Notes under the pieces: model-generated
What the model was told of the DNA's origin: nothing
What the model saw: only the letters and a program-made list of their open reading frames with translations
Database searches by the model: none
Program-made: the position numbers and the translations under genes
In this document: one piece after another, positions 1 through 14,464 of the stretch
Layout: each line of letters opens with the position of its first letter
How positions within the stretch are numbered: the stretch's first letter is position 1
DNA from: Amoebidium appalachense
Taxonomy: Eukaryota > Ichthyosporea
NCBI GenBank assembly: GCA_963693365.1
Contig: CAVNZM010000005.1
Coordinates: forward strand, 12,338,001 to 12,402,000
Direction: 5' to 3'
DNA length: 64,000 nt

Positions 1-687
1 TCTCCGTAATGAGAGGCTCGGCAGGAGACACATGAATCAGAATGGCAAAAGGCCTTTACTCCCCCCCCCCCCCCCCCCCCCCCCCCAACCCCCCGGGGAT
101 ACAATGATGCCCACAGATCACTAAACCGACAAATGTCCATCACAGGAGCATAAACCCATGGTCAACTATTGTCTCTAGGGATTCTAGAATAGATTTTTGT
201 GCTTTGGTTTCTCACATCACAACACTTAGTCTACTGTATTAACCACCTCTGGGCCAAAGCAAACAAAAAAAACAAATTTGTTGCTTTACTTGTAATGGAG
301 ACTAGTAGTCATACTCGCACCTGGATGGTAACAGCCAATCAAAAGGATCACAACGGGCTGTTTAGCCTAAAATGGAAAAAATCAATCGCAACTCACATAC
401 ATATGAAGTCACAGAGGCAAACTACACAGTGCACTGCAGCATAAAACGACTGAATTATATGCCAGAACATACCATTATCAGGCCCCAGCTCGAATGGTAA
501 CGTAAACCCACAGTCACAGTTCCCCGATACAGCCTCCCCCCCCCCCCCCCCCCCCCCATTAATTATGCACCTGCAACTAACCTACCAAAAACAACAGAAA
601 CCGAGTAAACATAAAAAAAAAAGATGTTAAGAAACAATAGCTGTTATCACCGTCTCCTTTTTAGGATGCCTGCACACGAGCACAAGT
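1..687. other. Gene-less left edge with C tracts
   Basis: No gene is recognised here. The stretch holds a 26-base C run at 61-86, another C run near 536-557 and otherwise mixed-composition DNA. Short open frames have no recognisable content. If the candidate last exon of the F-box gene is real, this would be its 3' flank. I saw no AATAAA on the minus strand close to that stop. Confidence 0.5.
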
Positions 688-738
688 TCATCGCTGCTGT
701 GCACCTGACCTGCTGAGATCCACACCCCCATGAACACC
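688..738 (-). CDS. Candidate last exon of the F-box/LRR gene
   Basis: On the minus strand, an acceptor ending in TGTGTTGCAG is followed by 16 codons and a TGA at 690-688. The phase (0) matches the donor CCG|GTGAAG at 2109/2108 of the upstream F-box exon. Joining the two would give a 624-residue protein. The encoded peptide is short and has no recognisable domain, so only the splice signal and the phase support it. The true last exon could lie elsewhere. Confidence 0.3.
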   Translation of the reverse strand, partial: GVHGGVDLSRSGAQQR

Positions 739-767
739 CTGCAACACAGTGGGTGAGTAAGAGGAAA

Positions 768-809
<42 letters not shown>

Positions 810-1475
810 GGGGGAAGAGAGGGGAGGCGGAAGATAAGGGGAGAAATGAAGGGAGGAGGAGGGGGGGAAAGGGAGGGGGGGGGAGATCTAGAAGGGAGAA
901 CAGGGGAGAGAAGCGGGCAGGGGCTGGGGAGAGAGAGACGGGGGTTACTAGGGACGGTGGGAGGGAGGGGGGGAAAGGGGGGAGAGGCGGTAAGGGGGGG
1001 GGGGGGGGGGGGGGGGGGGGGGTAAGCGGAGAATAATATTGGAGTGAGAGAGCCCAAAAATCAGGGGAGCAGGAGGCGTGGGAGGGAGGGGGTATAGAGA
1101 AGCGAGAACAGGGGAAAGAAGCGAGCCGGGGCCCGGGGGGGAGGGGAAGGGAGAGGGGACCAGGGAGGGTGGAGGGGCAGAAGGGGAACGGGGGGAGCTT
1201 TGAAGCTGAGAGAGGGAGGTGAAGGGAGTGGGGCAAGGAGAGGAGAACAGGGATTGTGAACGAGAAAGGGTGGGGGAGGTGATGGAGAGGAGGAGGGGTA
1301 GGGAGAGGGAGAAGAAAAAGGGGAGGAGGAGGAGGAGGGAGAGGGGGATGGAGAGCGAGGGAGGGAAAGAGAGAGAGAGAGGGTGAGCTCGGAGTGCTGG
1401 TGTGTAAACCTGGGTGTGTGCTGGTGGTGTGTGTGTGCATGTGTACTATATATATATATCTATCTGTGTGTGTGT

Positions 1476-1525
<50 letters not shown>

Positions 1526-1938
1526 GGGTGCATTGGTGCAACTTGAGTGTACGTACACATACACTCGACTGCGGACAGTGGAATTGGCATCTAGATCTGG
1601 TGGGTGGTCTGCTGGTGTGCAAGCACGTGCACTAATGTATATAAACCGAATTATCTTTCGTATCTTGGCCTCAGGCCGAGGGGGGAGAGAGGTGGGGTGG
1701 GGTGGGGGGAGGGGGGGATCTATGCACTAGAGGGGTGAAGTTACAGAAGCAAAGACAACGGAAAACAAATCACAAGGCAAAGATACCAAACTAAGTCAAC
1801 TTCAAGTACTACTCTGTGTGAGTTAGCAAGCACTGTGAGTGAGAGAGTGAGTGTGTGGGTATGTGAGTATGTGTGTATGTGTATCGATGTGTTTGTGCAT
1901 GTGTGTCTGTGTGTGTGTGTGGCAGATGTGTGTTTTCT

Positions 1939-2000
<62 letters not shown>

Positions 2001-2070
2001 TGTGTGTGTGTGCGTGTGTGCACGTATGTGTGTGTGTGTGTGCACGTGTGTGTGCTGTAGAGGGATGAAA

Positions 2071-2102
<32 letters not shown>

Positions 2103-2108
2103 CTTCAC
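739..2108. repeat. Low-complexity intron-like block: G runs, GGGA-rich DNA, (TG)n
   Basis: This stretch between the last secure F-box exon and its candidate terminal exon is nearly all simple sequence. It holds G runs at about 772-808, 995-1022, 1476-1522 and 2069-2102, purine-rich GGGA/GAGG DNA at 830-1380, a TA microsatellite near 1449, and (TG)n at about 1940-2050. In the orientation of the minus-strand gene, the donor GTGAAG is followed at once by the C run complementary to 2069-2102. Apparent proteins here are poly-Pro, poly-Gly and Thr-His artefacts. Confidence 0.75.
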
Positions 2109-4207
2109 CGGTGACCTGTCAAGGGACGAGCCTCTTCCGAATCGCCCTCTGCAAGTCAGCAACGCCGTCTGTTGCTTTTCTAGCTGCTGCATCAGATAAC
2201 CATCAAAGGGATCGAGTTGCAAGCTGACTGAACCGAGTGTGATTTTGGGGCACGCAGCCAATGCCGATATGTCGATTTCAGGTGAAAAGATCGACACATT
2301 GCAGAGGCTTTCTCCTGCGAGGGTCCCCAGCGTGCGGATTTCATTTACACAAAACAGTGTGGGCGATTGGATGGTGGGTATGTGGGCCAGTAAGCCAATG
2401 TCCTTTAATTTCCTGCTATAGTTGAGTTCTATATGGGTCAGCGCTCCGACATTTGGGGGCACACTGCCGAGTGAACGAAGCGATGCACAATGCCCGATGG
2501 TGAGGCTCTGAAGCTTGCAAAGGCTGGTGAGGTGGAAAAGCGTGGTGTCTTGGAGGCCACATAACTCAAGGCGAACTAGGGAGGTGGGTAAACCGATGGT
2601 GTTCATATTGACAGGGGGGTTGACGATCTTTAAATCTTCTAGCGCATTGCAGAGTGAAAGAAAGCTATATGTTGGGTCGTTCAAACTTGGGGTGCTTTCC
2701 AAGACCAACTGCATGAGGTGTTTGTGTGATGATGTTGCTCTAATGCATGCAAGGTTACTAAGTGTATCAAGCATAGAACTGAAAGATTAGGATGGTGATC
2801 CAAACTCTTTAGATGCCGAAGCGCCTTGCATAGTTTCGCAATGGCACAGTCTTAGCTTGATTGTGGTGATTGCTGTGAAAGGTGCAAGTGCGTCTATGCA
2901 GAATTCAGCAACACCATAAAGTATTAGGGACTTCAGTGTTTGTGTTTGGCCGGACAGACACGACACTGTTGCCAGTGCATCAATGGAAAATGGCGACATT
3001 TTAGCAAAAAAATGAAACGACTCTACCCTCTGTGATTGAAATTCCGGTACGCCTGTCGGAATCCTAGTGCACGACAGAGAGACGCGGCGTAACCGAGGAC
3101 AGGCTGCCAAAGCCCCCACATTCAAAGGTTGAAGCACGTCAAACTCAACCACCTCCAAGCTGGGCAGGATTGGAATCACTAGTAATGGTCTGCGCCGCGC
3201 CGAACATTCTGGCTACCCCGGCCATGCGCACATAACGTGGGTGAGGTTTGGGCAGCCCTGCAACGTTGTCAGTTCAAACGGCGAAACTCCCTTCGCTTCG
3301 AGTTTTAAGCGCTCGAGGTTCGGGCATGCTGCAAGGAAAACTCCCAGCAGGCTGTCGTTGCTGGTGTGCAGTTCCAGTCGCTTAATGCTACCGTTGTGTG
3401 CGAGTGAACCTTGGGAACCTGGGCGAGCGTCTGTATGCACCACCAAATCTTCCATGTGCGCGCAGTTTTCCCACACACTCCGGACAATTCGCCACAACCT
3501 TCCAGTACTGGCCTGCCCGATGCCGAGGTCAAGGTTAACAGCCTTCACTTTGCCTCTGATGTTGTCGACTAATGACGTGAGGAGTGAAGCCCAGAGTGTA
3601 CCCGTAGCTGTGGTCCATATCACGTGAAGGCATTCCAAATTTGGAAGCAGCGGTATCTGACGAAATGTGACCAGAAATTTGTCCTTGTGCTGCTCACGTT
3701 TGCCCTCCATCCAGTCAATGTCTAGTCGTACCGTGCAGATCGCCGCATGCCACGGTTTCGATTTCGCCAACTTGTCAACTACGGCTCCACCAAGTCCATT
3801 GAAAGACACGGCCAAAAGCCCGGCCTCGGGGGACCGAGCGAGGGCGCAGAAACGGCGGCAGGCCAGCGAGAATGCCTTGCGGTCGCTTAATGGTAGAAGC
3901 CGGATGATGTGGAGGACAAGCTCGGGGGGGAGGGCCAGAAGAGGGCTATGCTCTTAGGTAGGAACACGTGTTACAAACAGGGGATGAGATGTGCACAAAA
4001 AAGGCGCCCTGCAAACTCATCTGCAAAAAGGCTGCTGCTATGATGTTCAACGTTTGGGGGGGACGGGAGAAGGGGGAGATAGCCAGAAGAAAAACGGAAG
4101 GAGAAGGGAGAGTCGGAAAAGGGGAGGAACAAAGAGACGGAGAGAAGGAGGGAGGGTGGGAGGGTGGGAGGGAGGGTGGGAGGGAGGGAGAGGGAGGGGG
4201 GGAGGAA

Positions 4208-4240
<33 letters not shown>

Positions 4241-4316
4241 GAAAGCGAGACAGAGAGCGCCTAAAAGGAGGAAAAGAGAAGAGAGAGAAGATGTTAGACT
4301 AAAAGGGGTGTGTGTG

Positions 4317-4351
<35 letters not shown>

Positions 4352-4980
4352 ATAACGAGCTGCACGGTGCAAAGAGGCGCATCGACTATTCAGACCTAGA
4401 CAAGCGGGAGGAGGAAACGAAAGACGGGGACGACTTGAACACACAGAAAGAATGATAAGGAGAGAGGGAGGTATGAGAGCTAGAGGGAGACGTAGAGGGA
4501 GAGGGAAAGGGAGAGGGAGGGGGAGGGGGGGGGGGGGGAGGGAGGGAGGGAAGGACGGACGGAGGGAGGGAGGGAGGGACGGAGGAAGGTAGGGAGGGAG
4601 GGTGGGCGGGTGGGTCGGACGGAGGGAGGCAGGGAAGCAGGGACGGAGGCAGGGAGGGAGGGAGAGAGGGAGGGAGGGAGGCAGGAATGGAGGCAGGGAG
4701 GGAGGCAGGGAGGGAGGGAAGGGAGGGAGGGAGGGAGGGAGGGAGGGAGGGAGGGAGGGAGGGAGGGAGAGAGGGAGGGAGGGAGCGAGGGAGCGAGGGA
4801 GGGAGCGAGGGAGAGGGAGAGGGAGAGGAGGAGAGGGTAAGAGAGAGGAGGAGCGCTGGTATTGGTGGGCATGTCGGAAAAGACAGGAAGCAGGAACCTA
4901 AAATGGGCCCAGACCGGGGAAGGGGAAGGAGGAAGAGCACACTCACCAGCCCTCTTTCGGGTGCTGCTTCGTAGCAACAT
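2109..4980 (-). CDS. F-box/leucine-rich-repeat protein with two in-frame stops
   Basis: Exon 1 (4980-4947) starts at an ATG in a GCCACCATG context, encodes MLLRSSTRKRA and ends at a GTGAGTG donor. Exon 2 begins at 3952 after CCTACCTAAG and the phases match. It opens with a typical F-box: LPPELVLHIIRLLPLSDRKA, then a SLACRRF-type segment. Irregular leucine-rich repeats follow to about 2109 (for example LAACPNLERLKLEA, LPSLEVVEFDV, LTSLCKLQSLTIGHC). Proteins of this design recruit substrates to SCF ubiquitin ligases through Skp1; that role is inferred from the family. The reading frame never shifts over about 1.8 kb but contains TAG at 3215-3213 and TAA at 2789-2787. Each stop lies in a possible 27-nt GT-AG segment. 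Removing both leaves an open frame of 608 codons to the donor at 2108. The gene is either a young pseudogene or uses two tiny introns. The 3' end is uncertain. Confidence 0.65.
2779..2805 (-). other. Candidate 27-nt intron containing an in-frame TAA
   Basis: On the minus strand this segment starts GTTTGG and ends CTAATCTTTCAG, a good branch-point-like and pyrimidine-rich acceptor. It contains the TAA at 2789-2787. Its length is a multiple of three, so excision keeps the leucine-rich-repeat frame and changes the joint to ASK-D-SML. The donor is weak. Every other intron assembled in this window exceeds 180 nt, so this is only a candidate. Confidence 0.35.
3190..3216 (-). other. Candidate 27-nt intron containing an in-frame TAG
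   Basis: On the minus strand this segment reads from GTAGCC to GGCGCAG and contains the TAG at 3215-3213. It has the same length as the candidate at 2779-2805, and removal keeps frame, joining CAWPG to PLLVIP. It has no pyrimidine tract before the AG, so as a splice site it is poor. A simple nonsense mutation is at least as likely. Confidence 0.25.
3953..4946 (-). repeat. F-box gene intron 1, made of G runs and GGGA arrays
   Basis: The intron lies between the GTGAGTG donor at 4946 and the AG at 3954-3953. On the plus strand it contains G runs at about 4211-4239 and 4320-4349, and a long imperfect GGGA/GGAC array at about 4530-4830. The long Ser-Leu-Pro and Arg-Glu-Gly open frames across it are repeat translations. 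Confidence 0.7.
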
Positions 4981-5260
4981 GGTGGCCAGAGATGACTTGC
5001 AGTTGAACGATCGGCTGCAGTGGCGAGCAGCAAACTTAAGTATGCCTGCAGCCTGGGGTGCGCGCTACAGCTTACAAAAACAGCACACTATCGCTAACTC
5101 CAACCAAGCACCAACTGGCGAGAAAGTGCGGTGCACGTGGCAAACTCTGCCAGTCACTGAGAGGACACTGCTCGAACTCTGTGACTAATTTACCAAAATT
5201 TACCTACCTTATTTGGCAATTGTTGGTTCCAAAAAATGATAAAATGTGGCTCACGCGTTT

Positions 5261-5266
5261 GATTGG
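5261..5266 (-). promoter_or_regulatory. CCAAT box upstream of the F-box gene
   Basis: CCAATC reads on the minus strand 281 bases upstream of the F-box ATG at 4980. The same box precedes most genes in the window. No TATA box is evident here. Confidence 0.4.
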
Positions 5267-5299
5267 CTCTTTTTGGTTTTCCTTCCTTTTCCTTGTTTT

Positions 5300-5746
5300 T
5301 CGTTTGTGCTCTGATGCTTGCTTTATTTGGTAAGTGCTTTCCGTGTTAGGCAGGTAAACCGTTCAACCGTCGGGTGCATTTTGCTCTATTGCTTTATTTG
5401 GCAAATAAACCTGGTTTCAGATTGGTACAGCATTTTCAGCGGTTCGGCGGACGGCACAGGAGCCGCAGACTGCAGTACGTGCTGCCCATATTTTCAACTT
5501 AAGTTGCTCCTGTCGGTTTTATTGCTCTCTTGTGGCTCACAATCTGCTCCCCGGGACCCCCACTACTACAACAATACATACGGTTACACATGCCTATGGT
5601 TGCAGATAGATCAACTCAACTTGTATGGACTAAGTCTGGGCCGTATACACACGTTTCCACACTGGCTACGTGCCTATCCCCCCCCCCCCCCGCCTGCGTT
5701 CATGCAGTTGCCCCCCTCTGCGATTGGGTGTCCCCCTTCCCCCCCC

Positions 5747-5790
<44 letters not shown>

Positions 5791-6139
5791 ACCCACCCAC
5801 CCACCCACCCTTCCCCCCTCTCCCCCCTCCCCACAAAAAAACTTTTGGACGGACACCTTTGGTTACTGTGTCGTCGTGAGAAGCACATAATGCACACTTT
5901 TCGGCTGGAGTTCTTAGGATCTCCCGATTTCTTTTCCTTTTCCTCCCTCCTTCCCTCCTTCCCTCCTTCACCGTGGCACTCCCTCCCTTCCCCCCTCCCT
6001 CCCTCCCTCCCCTCCTCCCTCTCTCTCCCCTTCCTCCCTCATTTGCCCCCATTTCTCTCTGCCTTAATCTCACTGCCTTCCTCTGATGTTTCTTCTTCCC
6101 TCCTCCTATTCTCACTCACCCCCCTAACCCTCTCCCCCG

Positions 6140-6229
<90 letters not shown>

Positions 6230-7542
6230 CCCCCCCCCCAACCCACCCCACTCCATCCCCTTGCATGACAGTGGAATATTTATGCAAAGAGTCGTATCTG
6301 GTACACAGGTTTGCAATGAAAGTCCGTTTCGTTGACTCCTCTACCTTCCGGATTTGCAGCCCCCTCTCTTCACACTCCACTGATGCATCCATGGGGCCAC
6401 CCCCAAAAATACACTATACTACACACAAGAAATTCGGTTGGGCCGGCCCGAGGTTGCTAGGATGTGAGTGACTGGATCTGCGCCGTCAACTGCTATTGAT
6501 ACCTAGTGATTGTAAGGGTTTGCATCTAGATTGGGTTCCTGGTGAAGTTGCTAAGGTTGGGCCAATAGCCTGTAACCAATAACTCTCAATTTACATTCCG
6601 TGGCATGGTTGTGCGCCCCCTGGGGTTAGTACTGTCTGTTATGGCGTGACCGTGTCCGATAGGCAAAAAGTGTAAGCTTAGTTGTACCGCAGCGATCACA
6701 TTCTGTACATCCGACTTGTAGACTACGGGGCGGTTGTCGCACAATGGGCTTGAAGCCGAGCGCTAAACCAATAAAATAAAAAACACGCACGCCAATTGCA
6801 ACCACACAGGCTTACAGAGGCTGTCTCGCCCCTTCTCCTTTTTCGTCCTGTTGAACATAGCTGGTCCTCTTTGCTTTCTTCGCAACCACACAACTTGGAT
6901 CGTGAGGATCAACAATCCCCCCCCCCCCCCCCCCCCGGGGCCCCCGCGCCCTCCCCTCCCCCCCGTCCTGCCCAACGACCTGAGACATGTGATTGTGTGC
7001 TTGGCTGCCCATGTTCGCACGCGAAAACTGTGGGCAAGTCACAAGTCATGTAACATTACTGTTATGGTGTACGTACACCTGGAGCTTGAGTGTAAAGCCT
7101 GAATGACGGTGGTGTGCACGTGTAGTGCGTGTTTCTTTGAAGGGGAGGGGGAAATGGAGGAAGGGGGCGTGGTGAGACGGCGGGGTATTGTTAATGACAA
7201 AAAGCAAAAGAAATCTGAAAATAGTGGGAAAGTGCACGGGGGAAGGGGGGGGGGGAGAGGGGGGGGGGGGTACCGGGGGAAGGGGGAGATGAGGATTCAC
7301 GTGCACTTACATAACTACATCATGAAATATGCTGGAGTCTGTGCGTGGTACACGTGGCATGGTCGGCAAAGAGGGAAGGAAGAGGGAGCAAAGGTGGGTG
7401 GGTGTGTGCGAGAGCTAGAGGGGGTTTTGGGATGGGCGGGGGGGGGGGCGCCCCTTGTGTATCCGGTTGGGTGGGTGTGAGGGTGCATTGGTGGTGGTGG
7501 TGTGTGTGTATGTGTGTATGTGTGTGTGCGTGCGTGGGGGGA

Positions 7543-7576
<34 letters not shown>

Positions 7577-8410
7577 CGGGTCGGTCGGCTCTGCCACCAA
7601 GCCGCCAGGGCCCCCCTTTACAAAACAAAACTCTACACATGCACATAGCTATAGGGGAAGGCATGGCTAGAAACCACTGTGTGTAATTTTCCTTTTTTTG
7701 TTGTTGTTGACCGCGTTTCAATGGCAAATCGTAAAGGGGGGAATGTGCGCAGAAGAAGTTTGGAATATGTGAGCAGACAATCAACATGAAAAAACACAAA
7801 CCTTAACGGGAGGGGGGGGGGGGGGGAAGGGGGAAGGGGTTGGGTTAAAAGAGTATTTAAACTCCTTACTCCTTGCATCCGCGGCCTTCTCGGGGTTCGA
7901 ATTGAAAACTCCCCTATATCTCCTGTATTGTGGGATCCGGATTTCCGAAGTGAATCTGATTGTTCTTCTGCTCTCCTTCTGCCTGGACAAATCCAAGGCA
8001 TCCCGTACCGTGCACACACAACTGTATAACATAGTTGTGCATAGTTGTGATGTTGATTTTGGGTATTATCTATGCTATTACATACGTGCAACTTGCAGTT
8101 GCAGGTCATATTATTAAGATTACAGCGTATGCATGTCATTATCTCATACATACACACACCCCACCGCCACTACTGCGATCGCCAACACATTCACACCCTC
8201 ACCTATCTATTCAGGTAGACTACATCTCAAGTGTTTGGTCGCAACTGAGCAAGCACTTCTATCATTAATTACACAGCTGTAATTTCACCGGTCAACGGCC
8301 ATTATCTTACCTCCTGTATCTCGTACACTCTACCATGACAAAGCCACACACACACTACCTGATATCATCACCTTAAGCTAGCGTAAGCACTCTATAACCT
8401 CACGCATATG
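5300..8410. other. Gene-less stretch with very long C runs
   Basis: I recognise no gene. The stretch contains C runs near 5742-5790 and a nearly pure C block at about 6140-6227, one of the longest in the window, with T/C-rich flanks at 5935-6140. A short G run lies near 7545-7575 with GT-rich DNA before it. AATAAAATAAA at about 6771-6781 on the plus strand could be a polyadenylation signal, but no upstream coding sequence is convincing. On the minus strand around 8000-7850 there is an open stretch of non-repeat composition (residues such as RFTSEIRIPQYRRYRGVF) without a recognisable family. Confidence 0.5.
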
Positions 8411-8414
8411 GACT

Positions 8415-10814
<2,400 letters not shown>

Positions 10815-11539
10815 TTTTGGAGACAAAGGTATCGAGGGAGAGAGTCACGCAGGGTAAAGAAAGAAACGGTGAACGGCTGTGGAGGAAAACGAGGAAAAAT
10901 TGAGCGTCACTGCACAGTCACTGCCTTACTTGTGCCATGCCTGCGGCGGCATACAAGGTATCCAGTGAGCCGGGCGGCCGGGCCGCACGGAGACAGTCAT
11001 GATCACTCAAAGTGGCTATTTTGTACGTCCGGAGCTGCGGCTTCGAAAAAGGTCGGAATTCGAACAACCGGAAAGCGACTTGTTTCCTCTGGAAAAATTT
11101 GTAGTCTTGGAGGTTCGATCATAAATAAGTAAAATAATATATCATGGAAAAAAAGGCGCTTTCTTTCGGCTGATTTCTGTCTGTTGTAAGACAGAGTTTG
11201 AAGCCGGATTCAATTCAATGCAGTGCCTTGCCAGCGGGTGGCCACTGCCAAGCAACATGTTCCCGGAAGGCTTGAAGCTTTACCAGGATATATTTACACA
11301 CGATCGTGCCGTGTGTCTTGCAGGCACAAGTCAGAAGTTCCTGCACAGCATTGCGTTTCAAACCATGTTTGGTTCCGGATAACCGCAGGGAGGAAAAAAC
11401 AAAAACAAAACGAAACTAGTTGTTGTATCAGTATTGGTACCACCACCTGATGACAAAGACAGAGGCACTAAAAGTAGATCTGCCGTCATCGTCACGGGTG
11501 TACATGATCATAAGTGAAGAATGTTCTAGTTCTAATAAA

Positions 11540-11910
11540 GATTGGTTAGATGCCAAAGGTTGCTAAATTTAGAAGGACTATTACTGTTACGATTGGTAGA
11601 CAGGTAAATCTAAATACGATTGGCTGACACTATGCACAACATTATTTTCACCTGTTTGGTACAAAGCAAGCAGTCTTTTGGCACATCGCTTATATTGTTA
11701 CAAGAATGTCGGATATCTGTCAAAAAAAAACACTTAATTGACTAAATTTTGTTTAGGTGTCCTTCAGAGTCCCCCTTTTATCAAGAACCGACAACGAGAT
11801 TGGTTTATTGTCGGCTAGTCACGGGGGTTTCTGGAATTCTCTAAGCCCCCTAAACTCAAGCTTCTGATTGGCTAAGCCGTGGAACTCTTGTTGCTGCAAG
11901 GGGATAAATA
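11540..11910 (+). promoter_or_regulatory. CCAAT-box cluster and TATA-like box of the lyase gene
   Basis: GATTGG (inverted CCAAT) occurs at 11540-11545, 11592-11597, 11619-11624, 11798-11803 and 11866-11871. Two of these are inside the longer word TACGATTGG (11589-11597 and 11616-11624). GATAAATA at 11903-11910 lies about 135 bases before the ATG at 12043 and could act as a weak TATA box. The gap between the two divergent genes (10815-12042) holds no other recognisable gene. Confidence 0.5.
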
Positions 11911-12042
11911 GGAATTTCGCGCAGACGAGTCCTCACTTTTCCATTGAATAGAATCCCATCCCTCCGGAACATACAAAAGGGAGGGACACACAAACAAGGA
12001 AGCGCACACACGCACATACGTGCACACATACACACAACAAAC

Positions 12043-13678
12043 ATGCTTCGCACCGCCGTTGCATCCCGCGCCGTTGTGGCCGCCCCTCTGGCGCGCCAGG
12101 CCCTTGCTCTCGGCGCCCCCGTGGTTTTCAACCACACCCGCCGTCTGCTCCACTCTATCGATGTTGCTGGATGGATCGAAAAGAACACCAAGACATACGA
12201 GGGTGATTCGTCTTTCCTTGCACCCGCCACCGACCGCACAAAGAATATGTGGGAGAAGTGCCGTGTTATGCTTGACGAGGAAATCAAGAAGGGTGTTCTG
12301 GATGTCGACCCCAAGACGCCCAGCAGCATTCTCTCGCACGCTCCCGGCTACATCGACGAGAGCCACGAGCTGATTAAGGGGTTGCAGACCGATGCCCCCC
12401 TTAAGCGCGCAATCAAGCCCTTTGGTGGTATCAACATGGTTAAGCAGGCATGCGAGGCCTACGGGTACACACTCGACCCCATGGTCGTTGAAATTTTCTC
12501 CAAGTATCGCAAGACTCACAACGCGGGTGTTTTCGACGTTTACTCCGAGGATATGCGCAAGGCGCGCTCCAACCACATCATCACCGGTCTGCCTGACGCC
12601 TATGGCCGTGGGCGTATTATTGGTGATAACCGCCGTATTGCCCTGTACGGTATCGACCAGCTGATTCAGTGGAAGCTGGAGGACAAGAAGGAGCTCGATG
12701 CCAAGCCCAAGCTCGATGACACCATCCGCCAGTGGTGAGTAGTATCTAAATACTGTGTGTATGTGATGTTTTCCTCTTTTTCTTGCGAGTAGTTTTACCG
12801 AGTTGTTCGTCCAATGTAGTGGTGAATTCTGGAGCTGTGGTCCATTTTTAGGTGTGTTTGGACAGCATCCAAACACTTAACCCATTCATGCTTTTTCTCG
12901 CTCGCTAATTTGCCTAGATCTAAAACTGCTTGCACAGCTAAAACTGCTTGCACAGAATAATTATCATGAACATATTCAATCTAAGCATGCATACAAAATC
13001 AGTTACCATTACAAGCACACAAACACAAAGTCTAACCAACACCCTACCACCCACAGCGAGGAGCTTGCCGAGCAGATCAAGGCCCTGAAAGAGCTCAAAG
13101 AGCTCGGCCAGATGTACGGTGGCTGCGACCTGGGCCGCCCAGCCCAGACCGCCCAGGAGGCCATCCAGTGGCTCTACTTCGGCTATTTGGCCGCCGTCAA
13201 ACAGCAGGACGGTGCCGCCATGTCTATTGGCCGCATTGACTCTTTCCTCGATTCCTACATCGAGAAGGATATCAAGGAGGGGAGAATCACTGAGGTGCAG
13301 GCACAGGAACTCATTGACGATTTCGTCATGAAGCTGCGTCTGGTGCGTCATCTCCGCACACCGGAATATAACGATCTCTTTGCCGGTGACCCAACATGGG
13401 TGACTCTTTCTCTCGCTGGTACCGACCCTCGCGGCCAGGCAATGGTGACAAAGACGTCCTACCGCTTCCTCAATACTCTGTACAACCTTGGGCCCGCCCC
13501 GGAGCCCAACCTGACTGTGCTGTGGGCCAACAACATGCCCCAGTCGTTTAAGGAGTTCTGCGCCAAGGTCTCCGTCGACACCTCCTCCATCCAGTATGAG
13601 AGCGATGCAAAGATGAGCCGTACGTGTCTCCCCCCCCCCCCCCCCCCCCCCTTCCCGTCCTCCTTCCTTCCCCACCAT

Positions 13679-13714
<36 letters not shown>

Positions 13715-13894
13715 GGGTAAAAAAAAAAAAGAACAAAAAAAAGCATGTTTCTTTGCTCCTTTTTCACACCTGTAAAAAGGCATGCATGAAAGTACACACA
13801 CCGACCACAACAACTTCTCGTTTATCTACATAAAATGTGCTGTTACCAAATGACATCCACAAAAGAACACAAAATCAAGCGTTAAAATTTTCTC

Positions 13895-13944
<50 letters not shown>

Positions 13945-14425
13945 AAAAAAAAATTAACGACAGCACCAGTTAGTTAAAAGCGAAAAAAGCGGGGAAAAAA
14001 AAAAAAAAAAAGGAAAAAAGGCAACCCACTCACCACCCCCACCCCCACCCACAGAGTTCTACGGCCACGACTGCGCCGTTGCCTGCTGCGTATCCGGCAT
14101 GGCCATGGGCAAGCAGATGCAGTTCTTTGGTGCCCGCTGCAACATGGCCAAGCTGCTCCTTTACTCCATGAACGGCGGCCGCGACGAAGTCACCACCAAA
14201 CAGGTTGGCCCCAAGTTCCCCGTCCCCGCCAACGGTCCCCTTCAGTACGACCAGGTGATGAAGAATTACGACGCGGCCATGGATTGGATGGCGCAGCTGT
14301 ACGTCAACACCATGAACTGCATCCACTACATGCACGACAAGTATTGCTACGAGAGCGTGCAGATGGCCCTGCACGACACTGATGTTAAGAGGTGTGTGTC
14401 TTTTTTTTTTTTTTTTTTTTTTTGC

Positions 14426-14464
<39 letters not shown>

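Noticed and set aside
688-1590. 300-residue Pro-rich frame on the minus strand, and the many poly-Gly frames opposite it
   Set aside because: It is a direct translation of G/C runs and GGGA-type repeats. It has no domain, and C or G runs simply lack stop codons.
2109-4980. Nuclear stop-codon reassignment as the explanation for in-frame TAG and TAA in the F-box gene
   Set aside because: The other five complete genes contain no in-frame stops and use TAA, TAG and TGA at sensible C-termini, so the standard code applies.
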